A DNA stretch of 28,514 bases from JANMQK01 sp031370485. Its GTDB lineage: Bacteria > Acidobacteriota > Polarisedimenticolia > Gp22-AA2. A program made the position numbers and the translations under genes. The DNA lies in assembly GCA_031370485.1 (NCBI GenBank), contig JANMQK010000223.1, positions 1 to 28,514 on the forward strand. Reading direction: 5' to 3'. Each line of letters starts with the position of its first letter. Positions within the stretch are counted from its first letter, which is position 1. Shown piece by piece: positions 14,230-22,814 of the stretch. The notes under the pieces were generated by a model. That model ran no database searches and was not told the DNA's origin. It saw only the letters and a program-made list of their open reading frames with translations.

Positions 14230-16562
14230 CGAACTCGACGACGATGCTCCCTCGACGCGCTGCCGCGGCTTTCGCGGCCCTGCACCTGCCGGCCCTGCTC
14301 CTTCCGGCACTCCTCTGGACCACTCCGCTCCTGGCCGTGACCTCGCAGACCTGGAGGCTGCGCGAGAGGGAGGAGTTCGCGAAGGGCGAGCCCAAGGGCG
14401 TGTCGCTGGCGGCGGACGGCGCCATCCGGCTTTCCCCGATCCTCGACACTCTGTTTGAGTCGCCCCAGCCTTATGTATGGGCCCTGGCGCAGGATCGCCG
14501 CGGAGCGATCTACGTCTCCGGCGGAAACGACGGAGAGATCCACCGGATAGGGCCCTCGGGAAAGAGTGAATTGTTTTTCCGGGTCGAGGAGCCGGAGGTG
14601 CATGCCCTGGCCGTGGCGGACGACGGGTACGTCTATGCCGCGGGCTCCCCGGACGGACGGATCTACAAGATCAGCCCGGACGGCAAGGTGGTGTGGACCT
14701 GCGACACGGGGGAAAAATATGTCTGGGCGCTGGTGCTCGATCACGATGGACGCCTTTACGCGGGGACCGGAACCGAGGGCCGCGTCCTGAAGATCGACCC
14801 CTCCGGGCGGAGCCAGGTCTTCTTCGACAGCGCCGAAACCCATATCCGCAGCCTGCGCGCGGACGGCCAGGGCAACCTGCTCGCCGGCTCCGACGGGCAC
14901 GGTCTGATCTTCCGGATCTCGCCCAAGGGAGAAGGGGTGGTGCTGTACGACGCGCCTCTCCAGGAAGTGGCCGCCCTGGTCCCGGGTCCCCGGGGCACGA
15001 TCTACGCCGCCGTCCTGGGGGAAGGTCCTCGCGGGACGCCGCGCGGTGATCGCCAGGCCGCGATGTCCGGAGGGGGCGCGCCGGGCGCCCAGCCCTCCCC
15101 CGAAGGAGGCCAGGGGGCCCAGCCCGCCCCGGCCGTTCAGACGCAGGTGGAACAGGTTGTGCCTCTGCCGATGGAAGGGAAGGTCCTGGCGATCTCTCCG
15201 GACGGGTACGGCCGGGAGATCTGGTCGGGCAGCCAGGAGGCGATCCTGAGCCTGGAGATGGCGGGAGACGGCCGCCTGCTGATGGGGTCGAGCCAGAAGG
15301 GGCGGATCTACCTGCTCGACCCCGACGGCACGACGACCGAGGTTGCCCGCGCCCCGTCGAGCCAGGTGACCGTGCTGCAGAGGCGTGACGGCGCGGGGCG
15401 CCCGGGCGGGGGTCGGGAGAGTTCTCCCAAGCGGCGCGCGCGCGGCGCTGCGGAAGGCGATGCCCAGGACGGCGCCGAGCGGACCGAGGTGCTCGTCGGC
15501 GCGAGCAACCGGGGCGCGGTCGCGTCCCTGCGCACGGCGTTTCTTGCTTCGGGCACCTACGAGTCGCGGGTCCTCGATGCCCGCTCGTTCGCCTCGTGGG
15601 GCATGGTCTCGTGGCGCGCCGAAGTCCCGAAGGGCACCGCCATCGTCCTCAATACACGCAGCGGCAACACCGAGGACCCGGATCGCACCTGGTCGTCGTG
15701 GAGCGCCGACCTCGAGGACGGGGTGGGCGCGGCGGCCTCCTGCCCGCCCGCGCGGTTCCTGCAATGGCGCGCCGTGCTGAAGACACAGGACCCCGGTCGC
15801 ACGCCCCAGCTTCGCGAGGTTGCCGTCACCTATCTGCAACGCAACATGCCGCCCGAGATCCGCAAGGCCGAAGTTCAGGCGCCGGGCGCGGCCATGCAAA
15901 AGGTGCCCGCCACGCCCCCGGGGCAGGGGACCGACGCCAAGAGTGGTCCCGGGGGGGCCGAAGCGGAGGGGGGGAGCCGGCGCAAGCCGCGGCCGCAGTC
16001 GCGCCGCTACTTCGAGCCGGGCGCCCGCACCGTCAGCTGGCAGGCTGCCGATCCCAACGATGACGACCTGTCCTACGATGTCTTTTATCGGGCCGCCGAC
16101 GAGACGCGGTGGAAGAAGATCCGCTCCGCGATCGACGAGGATTTCGTGACCTTGGACACGACCGCGATGCCGGACGGCACGTACGTCGTGCGGGTCCTCG
16201 CGTCCGACGCGCCCTCCAATCCCCCCGGTCAGGCGCTGACCGCGGAGAAGCTCACGGAGCGTTTCGACGTCGACAACACGCCGCCGCGGGTCGAGGCGAT
16301 CCGGACCGAGGTCCGCACGGGCTCCGTGGCCTTGAGCTTCAAGGTGGCCGACTCCTTCAGCATCGTCCGCGAGACGGCCTACGCCGTGGACGCCGGTGAC
16401 TGGGTCGAGGCCGCCCCCGCAGACGGGCTCAACGATTCCCCGGCCGAGACCTACTCGGTGACCATCACCTCGATTCCCGCGGGGGAGCACAGCATCGTCA
16501 TCCGGGCCACCGACGCGGCCGGCAATGTCGGCGCGGGCAAGGCGGTTGTCGAAGCCCCCTGA
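14226..16562 (+). CDS. Exported beta-propeller protein with C-terminal Ig-like domains
   Basis: The product is 778 aa with a signal peptide (about 1-38, hydrophobic LHLPALLLPALLWTTPLLAV). The N-terminal 400 residues hold repeated blades of about 40-45 residues with the pattern alanine/leucine strand, DGxxYA-GS/GT, GRIYKISPDGK (for example near 95, 140, 185, 230, 325). This resembles NHL/SMP-30/PQQ-type propellers. Two low-complexity linkers rich in Gly, Pro, Arg and Gln (about 275-305 and 385-415) interrupt it. The C-terminus (about 590-775) has Ig/fibronectin-like strands (ADPNDDDLSYDVFYRAADETRWKKI; AGEHSIVIRATDAAGNVG). No catalytic motif is evident, so a binding or scaffold role outside the cytoplasm is likely. 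ATG 14226 overlaps the S55 stop as ATGA, so translation is coupled. Confidence 0.85.
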   Translation: MTNSTTMLPRRAAAAFAALHLPALLLPALLWTTPLLAVTSQTWRLREREEFAKGEPKGVSLAADGAIRLSPILDTLFESPQPYVWALAQDRRGAIYVSGGNDGEIHRIGPSGKSELFFRVEEPEVHALAVADDGYVYAAGSPDGRIYKISPDGKVVWTCDTGEKYVWALVLDHDGRLYAGTGTEGRVLKIDPSGRSQVFFDSAETHIRSLRADGQGNLLAGSDGHGLIFRISPKGEGVVLYDAPLQEVAALVPGPRGTIYAAVLGEGPRGTPRGDRQAAMSGGGAPGAQPSPEGGQGAQPAPAVQTQVEQVVPLPMEGKVLAISPDGYGREIWSGSQEAILSLEMAGDGRLLMGSSQKGRIYLLDPDGTTTEVARAPSSQVTVLQRRDGAGRPGGGRESSPKRRARGAAEGDAQDGAERTEVLVGASNRGAVASLRTAFLASGTYESRVLDARSFASWGMVSWRAEVPKGTAIVLNTRSGNTEDPDRTWSSWSADLEDGVGAAASCPPARFLQWRAVLKTQDPGRTPQLREVAVTYLQRNMPPEIRKAEVQAPGAAMQKVPATPPGQGTDAKSGPGGAEAEGGSRRKPRPQSRRYFEPGARTVSWQAADPNDDDLSYDVFYRAADETRWKKIRSAIDEDFVTLDTTAMPDGTYVVRVLASDAPSNPPGQALTAEKLTERFDVDNTPPRVEAIRTEVRTGSVALSFKVADSFSIVRETAYAVDAGDWVEAAPADGLNDSPAETYSVTITSIPAGEHSIVIRATDAAGNVGAGKAVVEAP

Positions 16563-17586
16563 AGCGCTTCAGGCGCTTCCGCGGCGTCCCGGTACGCTGC
16601 CCTTCGTCCTCGAGCTGACCGCCTTCTTCCTTCTGTTGCACCAGGCGCGGCGCGTCACCGACGGCCTCGCCGGGCTTCCGCCCAGCCTGGCCACCGCGCT
16701 GCTGGCGCTGCCGCTCGCCCTCCTGCTGCGCTTCCTGATGCGCTGGCGGGCCTCCGATCCTGCCTCAGCCTGGCCGGTGCGCCCGCCGGGCGCGGCGCTG
16801 GTGGCCCTGGGAGTCTGCCTGCCCCGGAGACTGCTGCGGCAGACGGCCCTGGCCGCGTGGGTCGCGCTGGTCCTGGTTGTCTGCGAGTCCGCGTTTCTCA
16901 TCGCCGTGGCCCTCCTCGAGCCCCCGGGGCTCGGCGGAGCGCTCGACCGGATCGCGGCGGGGGTCCTCGGCGGTCCCCTGGCTCGCGGCCTCGTCGTGCG
17001 GCACCTGCTGGGTCTCGGGGTGCTCGCCGCGGTGTGGGCCGAGGAGCTGATGGCGCACGGCTACGTGCAGGGCCTCGGGGTGCGGCTGTTCGGACCCGCC
17101 GGGGCCTGCGCCCCGTGGCTCCTGCTGGGAATGTCGCATGCGGTGAGCGGTTACTTGTTCGACCTGGGCGCGGTCGCGAGCCTGTTCTGGGCGGTCACGG
17201 CGCTCCTGCCCGGGCCACTGCTCGAAGCCTACCGGCTGACCACGGGAAGCATCGTGCCGCTGGTGCCCGCGCGCATGGCGGTGGATGCCGTCGTGCTCCC
17301 CTGGGCGCTGGGTCTCGGGGACGCGGAGCGCGGCGCGGCGCTCCTGGCGGGGGCGGCAATCCTGGGCGCGGCCCTCGTCGCGCTGGTGCCGCTCACGTTG
17401 GCGCTGTCCTGCGAGGTGCGCAGTCTCGTGCGCGGGATGGGGACGATCCTGGGAGACGGGCTGCCGCTCGGGATCCCTCTCGCCGCAGGACTGCTGGCGG
17501 GCCAGATCGGCGCCCACCTGGTTCCCGGTGACGTGCTCCCCTGGGTTGCCGCCGCGGCCTGCCTCCTTGTCGCGCGGCTCATCTAG
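16525..17586 (+). CDS. Multi-pass membrane protein, CPBP/CAAX-protease-like
   Basis: The product is 353 aa and very hydrophobic, with about eight membrane segments. The signature region W-A-E-E-L-M-A-H-G-Y-V-Q-G (171-183) resembles the EExxxR motif of CPBP (Abi/CAAX protease-like) proteins with His in place of Arg. A later LLLGMSHAVSG carries His205, and ARMAVDAVV carries Asp254, matching the second and third CPBP motifs loosely. It may be a divergent intramembrane glutamic protease or a non-enzymatic relative. The ATG at 16525 overlaps the propeller gene by 38 bp with no clear Shine-Dalgarno; TTG 16546 with AAGGCGG just upstream is an alternative. It is the last gene of the operon and ends 12 bp from the convergent PBP gene. 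Confidence 0.72.
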   Translation: MSARARRLSKPPEALQALPRRPGTLPFVLELTAFFLLLHQARRVTDGLAGLPPSLATALLALPLALLLRFLMRWRASDPASAWPVRPPGAALVALGVCLPRRLLRQTALAAWVALVLVVCESAFLIAVALLEPPGLGGALDRIAAGVLGGPLARGLVVRHLLGLGVLAAVWAEELMAHGYVQGLGVRLFGPAGACAPWLLLGMSHAVSGYLFDLGAVASLFWAVTALLPGPLLEAYRLTTGSIVPLVPARMAVDAVVLPWALGLGDAERGAALLAGAAILGAALVALVPLTLALSCEVRSLVRGMGTILGDGLPLGIPLAAGLLAGQIGAHLVPGDVLPWVAAAACLLVARLI

Positions 17587-17590
17587 CGGG

Positions 17591-17611
17591 CCGCCGGGTC
17601 AGTCCCGGCGG
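17591..17611. terminator. GC hairpin between convergent genes, possible bidirectional terminator
   Basis: A perfect 8-bp stem (CCGCCGGG at 17591-17598, CCCGGCGG at 17604-17611) with a five-base loop sits where the CPBP-like gene and the PBP gene converge, and it overlaps the PBP stop codon. Neither side has a T-tract, so it may act only with Rho or as a 3'-end stabiliser. Confidence 0.5.
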
Positions 17612-19956
17612 AACCAGTTGAAGAAGCGGCTGACCCACGAGTCGTAACCGCGGCCCTCGTGGTCGCAGGACTCCGTGGGCTGGGTGCCCTGGATGAAAAT
17701 CTCGTCGACCGACTCGGGGCAGCGCCAGCCCGCTATCAACCCGGTCGTGGGATCGACCTCCTCATCCACCAGCCCCTCCGGCTTCTCCCACGATCGGCCC
17801 TCGTCAAGGCCGGAGCGGGCCAGGAACTGCCCGCAGATTGGGAGCGCCAGGGCGGACCCGCCAAGCCGGAGCGGGCGGTTGTTGTCGAACCCGACCCAGG
17901 ACAGGACGAGAAGGTCGGGATTGAAGGCGACAAACCAGGCGTCGCGCCCGTCATCCGTCGTCCCGGTCTTGCCGGCGATCTCCCCCTTGACGCCGTAGTC
18001 GTGAAGCCCGGCGCCGGTGCCGTAGCGGATCACGTCGCGCATGAGGTCGACGGTCAGGTACGCGGCCTGCGGCGACGCAGCCTTGCTTGATGTCGGAGCC
18101 GGGAGAGCGACGGCGGTGCCCCCTTCGTCGAGGACCGCGTCGATCACGCGGGGCTCCGTCCGGGTGCCGAGATTGGCGATCGTCGCATAGGCCGAGGCCA
18201 TCTCCAGGGGAGTCACCTCGAAGGTCCCGAGGGCGAGGGAGGGCACGGCCATGAGGGAGCTGGTGATGCCGCACCGGCGGGCCATCCAGATCACCTGCTT
18301 GAGCCCGATCATCTCCGCGGCGCGGATGGTCGGCACGTTGAGCGAGAACGCGAGGGCGTGCCGCGCGGTCACCGGCCCGCGAAACTCGAGGTCGAAGTTC
18401 TTGGGCTCCCAGACCTGGTCCGCGACCTCCATGACGAGAGGCGAGTCGTCGAGGACGGTGGCGGGCGTGAAATTGGAATCTCCGGCGTCCTGCGACTTGT
18501 AGAACCCGGCCAGGTAGACGAACGGCTTGAAGAGGGAGCCGGGCTGCCGGTGCGCCTGGGTCACGCGGTTGAACTGGCTGCGCTGGTAGTTGCGGCCGCC
18601 GACCATCGCCAGCACCGAACCGTCCGAGGGGCGCAAGGAGACGATCGCCCCCTGGAGCTCTCCGCCGGGCAGGGGACGCAGCTGCCGGTAGCCCTGCTCG
18701 AAGTTTCGCAGGCTGGTTTCGAGGATCGACGTGGCCCGCGCCTGCAGCAGCGGGTCGAGCGTCGTGAAGACGCGCAGGCGCGGATGGGAGCCCGGCTCCC
18801 GCAGGCCGAGCCGCTTCAGCTCGTCCGCGACGTACTCGACGAAGTTGGGCGCCTGCCGCACGTCGGCGGGCGGCTCGTTGCGCAGGCCGAGCGGGCGCGC
18901 CGCCGCCTCGCGATAGGCGTCGTCGGTGATGAACCTCTCGTCGCGCATGAGGCGCAGGACGAGATTGCGCCGCTCGAGGGCGGCCTGGGGATTGCGGTAG
19001 GGATGGTAGCGGCCGGGGGACTGGATGAGACCGGCGAGCAGCGCGGACTCGTCGAGATCCAGGTAGCGCGCGTCCTTGCCGAAATAGTGCCGCGACGCGG
19101 CGCCGATGCCGATGATCGAGATCGGCCCCCGCTGGGCCAGGTAGATCTGGTTGAGATAGCGCTCGAGGATCTCGGGCTTGCCGCGGAAGGCCTCGATCCC
19201 GAACGCGGCCAGGGTCTCCCAGATCTTGCGGGTCCAGGTCCTCTCGGTAACGTTGGCGTAAAGGTTCTTCGCGAGCTGCTGCGTGATGGTGCTGCCGCCC
19301 TGGACCACCTCGCCGCGCTTGACGTTGGCGAAGAACGCCCGCAGGACCGCGCGCGGGTCCACGCCGAAGTGGTGCTTGAACCGGCGGTCCTCCACGGCGA
19401 TGACCGCCTCGGGGAGCCATTTCGGAAGGTCCTCGAGAGCGACCGGGATCCGGTCTTCGTTGACGTCGCCCGACAAGAGCCCGAGCGGCTCGGGCTCGAT
19501 GCGGACCGCCTGCAGATCCTGTCCGGTGGCCGCGTTCTCGATCCCCGCCACGCGCCCGAAGGAGATTCGCAGGCGCACCAGGGTCGCATCGAACCGGCCG
19601 TCGGGATAGTCGAACGCGTTGAGGTTGATGTCATAGCCGCGCAGGCGGCGGGTGAACTCGCCCGGCGTCGCCGGGTGTCCCTTCCCCTTGCGGTATCCGA
19701 GGCGGGCCAGCCGTTCCTCGAGGTCGGCGCGTTCGATCGCCAGCCCCGGGGTCAGCGTGAAGGGCGCGGAATAGATGCGGGCCGGCGAGCCGTCGGGGAG
19801 AAACGCAAAGCGCAGGTTGGCGTCGACGAAGGCCACCGTGAGGATGCCGGCGAACCCCACCAGCAGGACCAGCGCCAGCCTGAGCGCGAGCGTTCGCCAG
19901 CGGCGGCCTGGAGGTTGCGCGCGCCGTCCGTCCGTGCCGACCCGCATGCTGCCCAT
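17599..19956 (-). CDS. mrcB: Bifunctional class A penicillin-binding protein, PBP1B-like
   Basis: The product is 785 aa, a normal length for PBP1B. Order: short basic cytoplasmic tail, one membrane anchor (about 22-44), a UB2H-like region (about 56-160; PARIYSAPFTLTPG, LEERLARLGYRK), a glycosyltransferase GT51 domain with catalytic Glu189 in AVEDRRFKHHFGVDP and QGGSTITQQLAKNLY (219-233), and a transpeptidase domain with Ser474 in SLFK (474-477), SLN (538-540) and KTGTT (663-667). All catalytic motifs are intact, so it should polymerise and cross-link peptidoglycan in the periplasm from lipid II. The UB2H-like region favours PBP1B over PBP1A. The C-terminus carries two Cys (about 746 and 764). 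ATG 19956 is chosen because GAGGAG lies four bases upstream. The gene is convergent with the S55 operon and lies 75 bp after a diguanylate cyclase gene on the same strand; I see no strong promoter in that gap. Confidence 0.95.
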   Translation of the reverse strand: MGSMRVGTDGRRAQPPGRRWRTLALRLALVLLVGFAGILTVAFVDANLRFAFLPDGSPARIYSAPFTLTPGLAIERADLEERLARLGYRKGKGHPATPGEFTRRLRGYDINLNAFDYPDGRFDATLVRLRISFGRVAGIENAATGQDLQAVRIEPEPLGLLSGDVNEDRIPVALEDLPKWLPEAVIAVEDRRFKHHFGVDPRAVLRAFFANVKRGEVVQGGSTITQQLAKNLYANVTERTWTRKIWETLAAFGIEAFRGKPEILERYLNQIYLAQRGPISIIGIGAASRHYFGKDARYLDLDESALLAGLIQSPGRYHPYRNPQAALERRNLVLRLMRDERFITDDAYREAAARPLGLRNEPPADVRQAPNFVEYVADELKRLGLREPGSHPRLRVFTTLDPLLQARATSILETSLRNFEQGYRQLRPLPGGELQGAIVSLRPSDGSVLAMVGGRNYQRSQFNRVTQAHRQPGSLFKPFVYLAGFYKSQDAGDSNFTPATVLDDSPLVMEVADQVWEPKNFDLEFRGPVTARHALAFSLNVPTIRAAEMIGLKQVIWMARRCGITSSLMAVPSLALGTFEVTPLEMASAYATIANLGTRTEPRVIDAVLDEGGTAVALPAPTSSKAASPQAAYLTVDLMRDVIRYGTGAGLHDYGVKGEIAGKTGTTDDGRDAWFVAFNPDLLVLSWVGFDNNRPLRLGGSALALPICGQFLARSGLDEGRSWEKPEGLVDEEVDPTTGLIAGWRCPESVDEIFIQGTQPTESCDHEGRGYDSWVSRFFNWFRRD

Positions 19957-20031
19957 GGATCTCCTCGATCGCCGGCGCCCGGTGCGCGCCGGAATCGGCA
20001 AAGGCCTAGGGTAGCACGCCGTCTCCCGGGA

Positions 20032-21117
20032 TCAGGAATCCTCGGGCGGGTCCCGTGGCGGGAGAGTGTCCTCGTAGGAGGCCTTGAAGATGGACGAGAG
20101 GTCACCGTCGAGGATGTCGTTGGGCATCGAGGCGCGGTCCAGGATCACCTTGTTGCGGGAGACTTGCTTGGCGCGGTAGAGAGCGTCGTCCGCCGCCTTG
20201 ACCAAATCGGCCTCGGTGTGGACCTCGCGGTTGGCCGGAATCGACGCGAGCCCCGCGCTGACCGTGACGCGGACCAGGAACTCCTTGTAGCGGTAAACGT
20301 GCTCCTCGGTGGCCTTGCGCACCCGCTCGGCCACGATGGCGGCCCGTATGCCATCGGTATTCGGCAGGATCATCAGGAACTCTTCGCCGCCGAATCGGCC
20401 GACGATGTCGATCTCCCGGGCGTTCTGCATGATCAGGCTGCCGAATTCCGCCAGCACCTTGTCCCCGCAGTCGTGCCCGTACTTGTCGTTGACCTGCTTG
20501 AAATGATCGAGGTCGAGCATCATGACCGAGAGGGGTGCGCCGTAGCGCTGGGCCCGCTTGAACTCCTCCGACAGCCGCCTCTTGAGATAGCGATCGTTCA
20601 GGAGGTTGGTCCGGTCGTCGGTGACCGACAGCTTGAGCAGCTTCTCGTTCGCCTCGCGCAGCTGCCGGTTGGCGCGTTCGAGCGATGCGTAGATGTACCT
20701 CTTCTTGAGGGAGGCGCGCACGACCGCGTTCAGCTCGTCGAAGTGAAACGGCTTGACGATGAATTCGTCCGCGCCGCTCCGGAGCGCCTCCACCTTGCTC
20801 GCGACATCGCGCTTCACGGTCATCACGATCACGGGAATGGTGGACATGACGCGATCTTTCTTCACGGCGCGAATCACCGCCAGGCCGTCCGGCGGAGGGA
20901 TCAGCAGATCGAGCAGGATCAGATCGGGGCGTTCTGCGCCAATCCGTTTCATCGCCTCGATGCCGCTCGTGGCCTTGAGGACGTCGTACCCCTCCATGGA
21001 TAGCCACTCGGCGAGCAGTTCGATGCCGTCCCGGTCGTCGTCGACGACAAGGATGCGGAACTTGCGTGTGGGGGGCGCCGGCCTTCCGGCCGGACGATTT
21101 TCGGGCCCTGCCTGCAT
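20032..21117 (-). CDS. Response regulator diguanylate cyclase (receiver plus GGDEF, PleD-type)
   Basis: The product is 361 aa. The receiver domain (about 19-138) has the acidic cluster VVDDD (24-28), phospho-acceptor Asp70 in LLDLL, Thr100 and Lys122 in VKPF. A coiled linker (about 140-163) leads to a GGDEF domain (about 165-330) with TDDRTNLLN, LDLDHFKQVND, the active signature GGEEF (243-247) and an intact inhibitory RxxD site (Arg234-Asp237) five residues before it. It should convert two GTP to c-di-GMP when phosphorylated, with product feedback. The kinase is not nearby. ATG 21117 is chosen because a clear promoter (21170-21198) predicts transcription from about 21163, and starting at 21294 would overlap the upstream gene. 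Only a GGGGG five bases before the ATG resembles a Shine-Dalgarno. Confidence 0.93.
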   Translation of the reverse strand: MQAGPENRPAGRPAPPTRKFRILVVDDDRDGIELLAEWLSMEGYDVLKATSGIEAMKRIGAERPDLILLDLLIPPPDGLAVIRAVKKDRVMSTIPVIVMTVKRDVASKVEALRSGADEFIVKPFHFDELNAVVRASLKKRYIYASLERANRQLREANEKLLKLSVTDDRTNLLNDRYLKRRLSEEFKRAQRYGAPLSVMMLDLDHFKQVNDKYGHDCGDKVLAEFGSLIMQNAREIDIVGRFGGEEFLMILPNTDGIRAAIVAERVRKATEEHVYRYKEFLVRVTVSAGLASIPANREVHTEADLVKAADDALYRAKQVSRNKVILDRASMPNDILDGDLSSIFKASYEDTLPPRDPPEDS

Positions 21118-21169
21118 GGCGGCCCCCGGGGATCCCGAGGGTGTCTCCTTTCCCCTGGCGGCTGTGTAT

Positions 21170-21198
21170 TCTATACCACCGAAAAATCGCTCATGCAA
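21170..21198 (-). promoter_or_regulatory. Sigma-70-type promoter of the response-regulator diguanylate cyclase gene
   Basis: On the minus strand TTGCAT (21198-21193) and TATAGA (21175-21170) are separated by exactly 17 bp in a locally A+T-rich patch. It predicts a leader of about 46 bases before ATG 21117 and lies just past the end of the substrate-binding-protein gene. Confidence 0.65.
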
Positions 21199-21259
21199 CG
21201 TGAAATCCACGTCTATCAAGGGGTTCCAGCGATACGGCGTCAGCGGGACGTCGGCCTCG

Positions 21260-22330
21260 TCAAGGCTCAGGCGGTCGCGGCGCTCCAGCGTCACCCCCGC
21301 CCCAGGCGGAGAAATAGGCGGAGTGCTTCTTGAAGGCGTCGAAGATGGCGTCGTTGTCGAGGCGGGTCACGTTGAACGCGGCGAGAGTCGGCAGCCAGTC
21401 CGGCTTGGGGACTCCGGAACGCAGGGTGATGAGGGCCCTGTCGCCCTGTGCGATCTCGTACGCTGTCTCGGTCGCGAGCATGTAGGCGAGAAGGCCCTTG
21501 GCCTGCTCCGGGTGGGGAGCGTGCGCGAACAGGAGCGTGACTTGCGGAATCATGAACGCCTCGAGGGTGAGGCGCGGGTAGGTGATATGCAGCGGCGCCC
21601 CTTCGCGGTTGGCGCGGATGGACAGATCGAGGTCGGTCACGCCCCAGGGGCTTTCGCCCGAGGCGACCCGCTTCACGACCTCCGCCTCGTTCTCGACGAC
21701 GCGATTCCCCCGCGCCACGACCTCGTCGAAGAAGGAACGGGCGGACTCCGGGCCCCGCACGGCGAAGAGCGCGGCGGCGGCGAAGGCGGAGCTGCCGTAC
21801 CCGATGCGGGACACGACCCCCTTGCCGCCCCATGGCGGAAGGAGGAGGTCGCTCATGGACTGCGGCGCGTTGGGCCGCTCGACCAGGTTGCTGTTGTAGA
21901 TGATCACCCTGGGATTGACGGCGAACCCGATCCAGCGGAACCGCGGGTCGACGTACTGGGACGGCACCGCGCGCGCGGCTACGGGCCGGAACGGGACCGC
22001 GAGTCCCCGGCGCGCCAGGTCGATCGCCGGGAGCGGTGTGGTTCCCCAGAAGATGTCGGCCCGGCCCGCGGCGGCCTCCTCGGCGACCCGGACGAGGAAC
22101 TCCGGGCCGGCGCGCTCCGCGTAAACCGGCTGCACCTCCACCCCGGTCTGCTCGCTGAAGCTCTTCAGGATCGGGCCGGCGATGCTCCTCGGAGCCTCGA
22201 CGTAGGCGACGACGGTCCCCGAGGCCGGGAGGGTGACGGTTTCTTCCGGGGGGAGAGGGACCCCCGGGGCGCAGCGGCACGGAGCCGCGGCGAGGAGGGC
22301 GAGGCCGAGAACGTTGCGCCAAGCGGACAC
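21260..22330 (-). CDS. ABC-transporter-type extracellular solute-binding protein (iron/anion-type fold), orphan
   Basis: The product is 356 aa with an N-terminal signal-like segment (MSAWRNVLGLALLAAAPCRCAPG). The Cys there is preceded by Pro, so the lipobox is non-canonical. The mature part reads like a type II periplasmic binding protein of the Fe(III)/2-aminoethylphosphonate/putrescine group: TVVAYVEAPRSIAGPILKSFSEQTGVEVQPVY, then AGRADIFWGTTPLPAIDLARRG, VDPRFRWIGFAVNPRVIIYN, ALLAYMLATETAYEIAQG. The ligand cannot be named; Tyr residues usable for iron binding are present but not diagnostic. No permease or ATPase for import lies next to it, so it may serve a transporter elsewhere or act as a sensor. 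The GTG at 22330 has a poor Shine-Dalgarno. Confidence 0.85.
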   Translation of the reverse strand: MSAWRNVLGLALLAAAPCRCAPGVPLPPEETVTLPASGTVVAYVEAPRSIAGPILKSFSEQTGVEVQPVYAERAGPEFLVRVAEEAAAGRADIFWGTTPLPAIDLARRGLAVPFRPVAARAVPSQYVDPRFRWIGFAVNPRVIIYNSNLVERPNAPQSMSDLLLPPWGGKGVVSRIGYGSSAFAAAALFAVRGPESARSFFDEVVARGNRVVENEAEVVKRVASGESPWGVTDLDLSIRANREGAPLHITYPRLTLEAFMIPQVTLLFAHAPHPEQAKGLLAYMLATETAYEIAQGDRALITLRSGVPKPDWLPTLAAFNVTRLDNDAIFDAFKKHSAYFSAWGGGDAGAPRPPEP

Positions 22331-22400
22331 GTGGGCACTCTAGCAGCCCCTCGCCGGGAAATCCAAATCGGGAATCCTTCCAGGTCTGGTTGGCTTGGAT

Positions 22401-22406
22401 TAGAAT
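22401..22406 (+). promoter_or_regulatory. -10 element of the Cys-rich small protein gene
   Basis: TAGAAT lies nine bases before the ATG at 22416, so transcription would begin only about three bases upstream of the start codon. No good -35 and no Shine-Dalgarno are visible. This fits a leaderless mRNA. Confidence 0.4.
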
Positions 22407-22415
22407 AGCGGCCTC

Positions 22416-22742
22416 ATGAGCGTCATCGATCCTCTCAAGAAAGGGCTTGATCGCCAGCGTTTCCGGACGATCGAGCCGGTCGCACCCGCGTACGGTGAGG
22501 AACCCTCCTCTCCCGAAGCGAAGACCCCGCCGGCCCCGAAGTGCGACTACCGCCCGCCGGACGCCGACTTCTACTGCTGGAAATTCGGCGTCTGGTACAA
22601 CCTTATGGATTGCTGCTACCGCCACGCCCGGCGCACGTTCTCCGGCTGCGCGGGGTGCGGGCAGGGCAAGAACAACCTTAGGGCCAACGTCGACCGCTAT
22701 CACGACCTCGGCCTCCACAAGGACCGTCCCTTCGCACGCTGA
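22416..22742 (+). CDS. Small Cys-rich soluble protein, possible metal-binding
   Basis: The product is 108 aa with no signal peptide. The N-terminal 40 residues are Pro-rich and probably disordered. The C-terminal two thirds contain six Cys (43, 54, 66, 67, 78, 81), including a CC pair and a C-A-G-C motif, plus His70 and His96 and several aromatic residues (FYCWKFGVWYNLMDCCYRH). This pattern suggests a zinc- or iron-sulfur-stabilised fold. I do not recognise the family. The reading frame is clean, with a -10 element just upstream, which supports it as real. The long overlapping frame upstream of the next gene is a shadow of this one. Confidence 0.7.
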   Translation: MSVIDPLKKGLDRQRFRTIEPVAPAYGEEPSSPEAKTPPAPKCDYRPPDADFYCWKFGVWYNLMDCCYRHARRTFSGCAGCGQGKNNLRANVDRYHDLGLHKDRPFAR

Positions 22743-22814
22743 AAAACGAACGCGCACAGGTCCGGAGGCCGCCGCGGATAGGTCAGGCCCGCCCGGCGCC
22801 CACGCGGCGGCGCG

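Noticed and set aside
14022..16490. 822-codon minus-strand frame antisense to the propeller gene
   Set aside because: Same cause: rich in Gly, Arg, Leu and Pro with no domain, opposite a gene with clear repeats.
18358..21003. 881-codon plus-strand frame antisense to the PBP and cyclase genes
   Set aside because: It spans two well-supported genes and their start regions; no domain is visible.
21118..21294. 59-codon N-terminal extension of the response-regulator cyclase
   Set aside because: A TTGCAT-N17-TATAGA promoter lies inside it and the extension lacks domain character.
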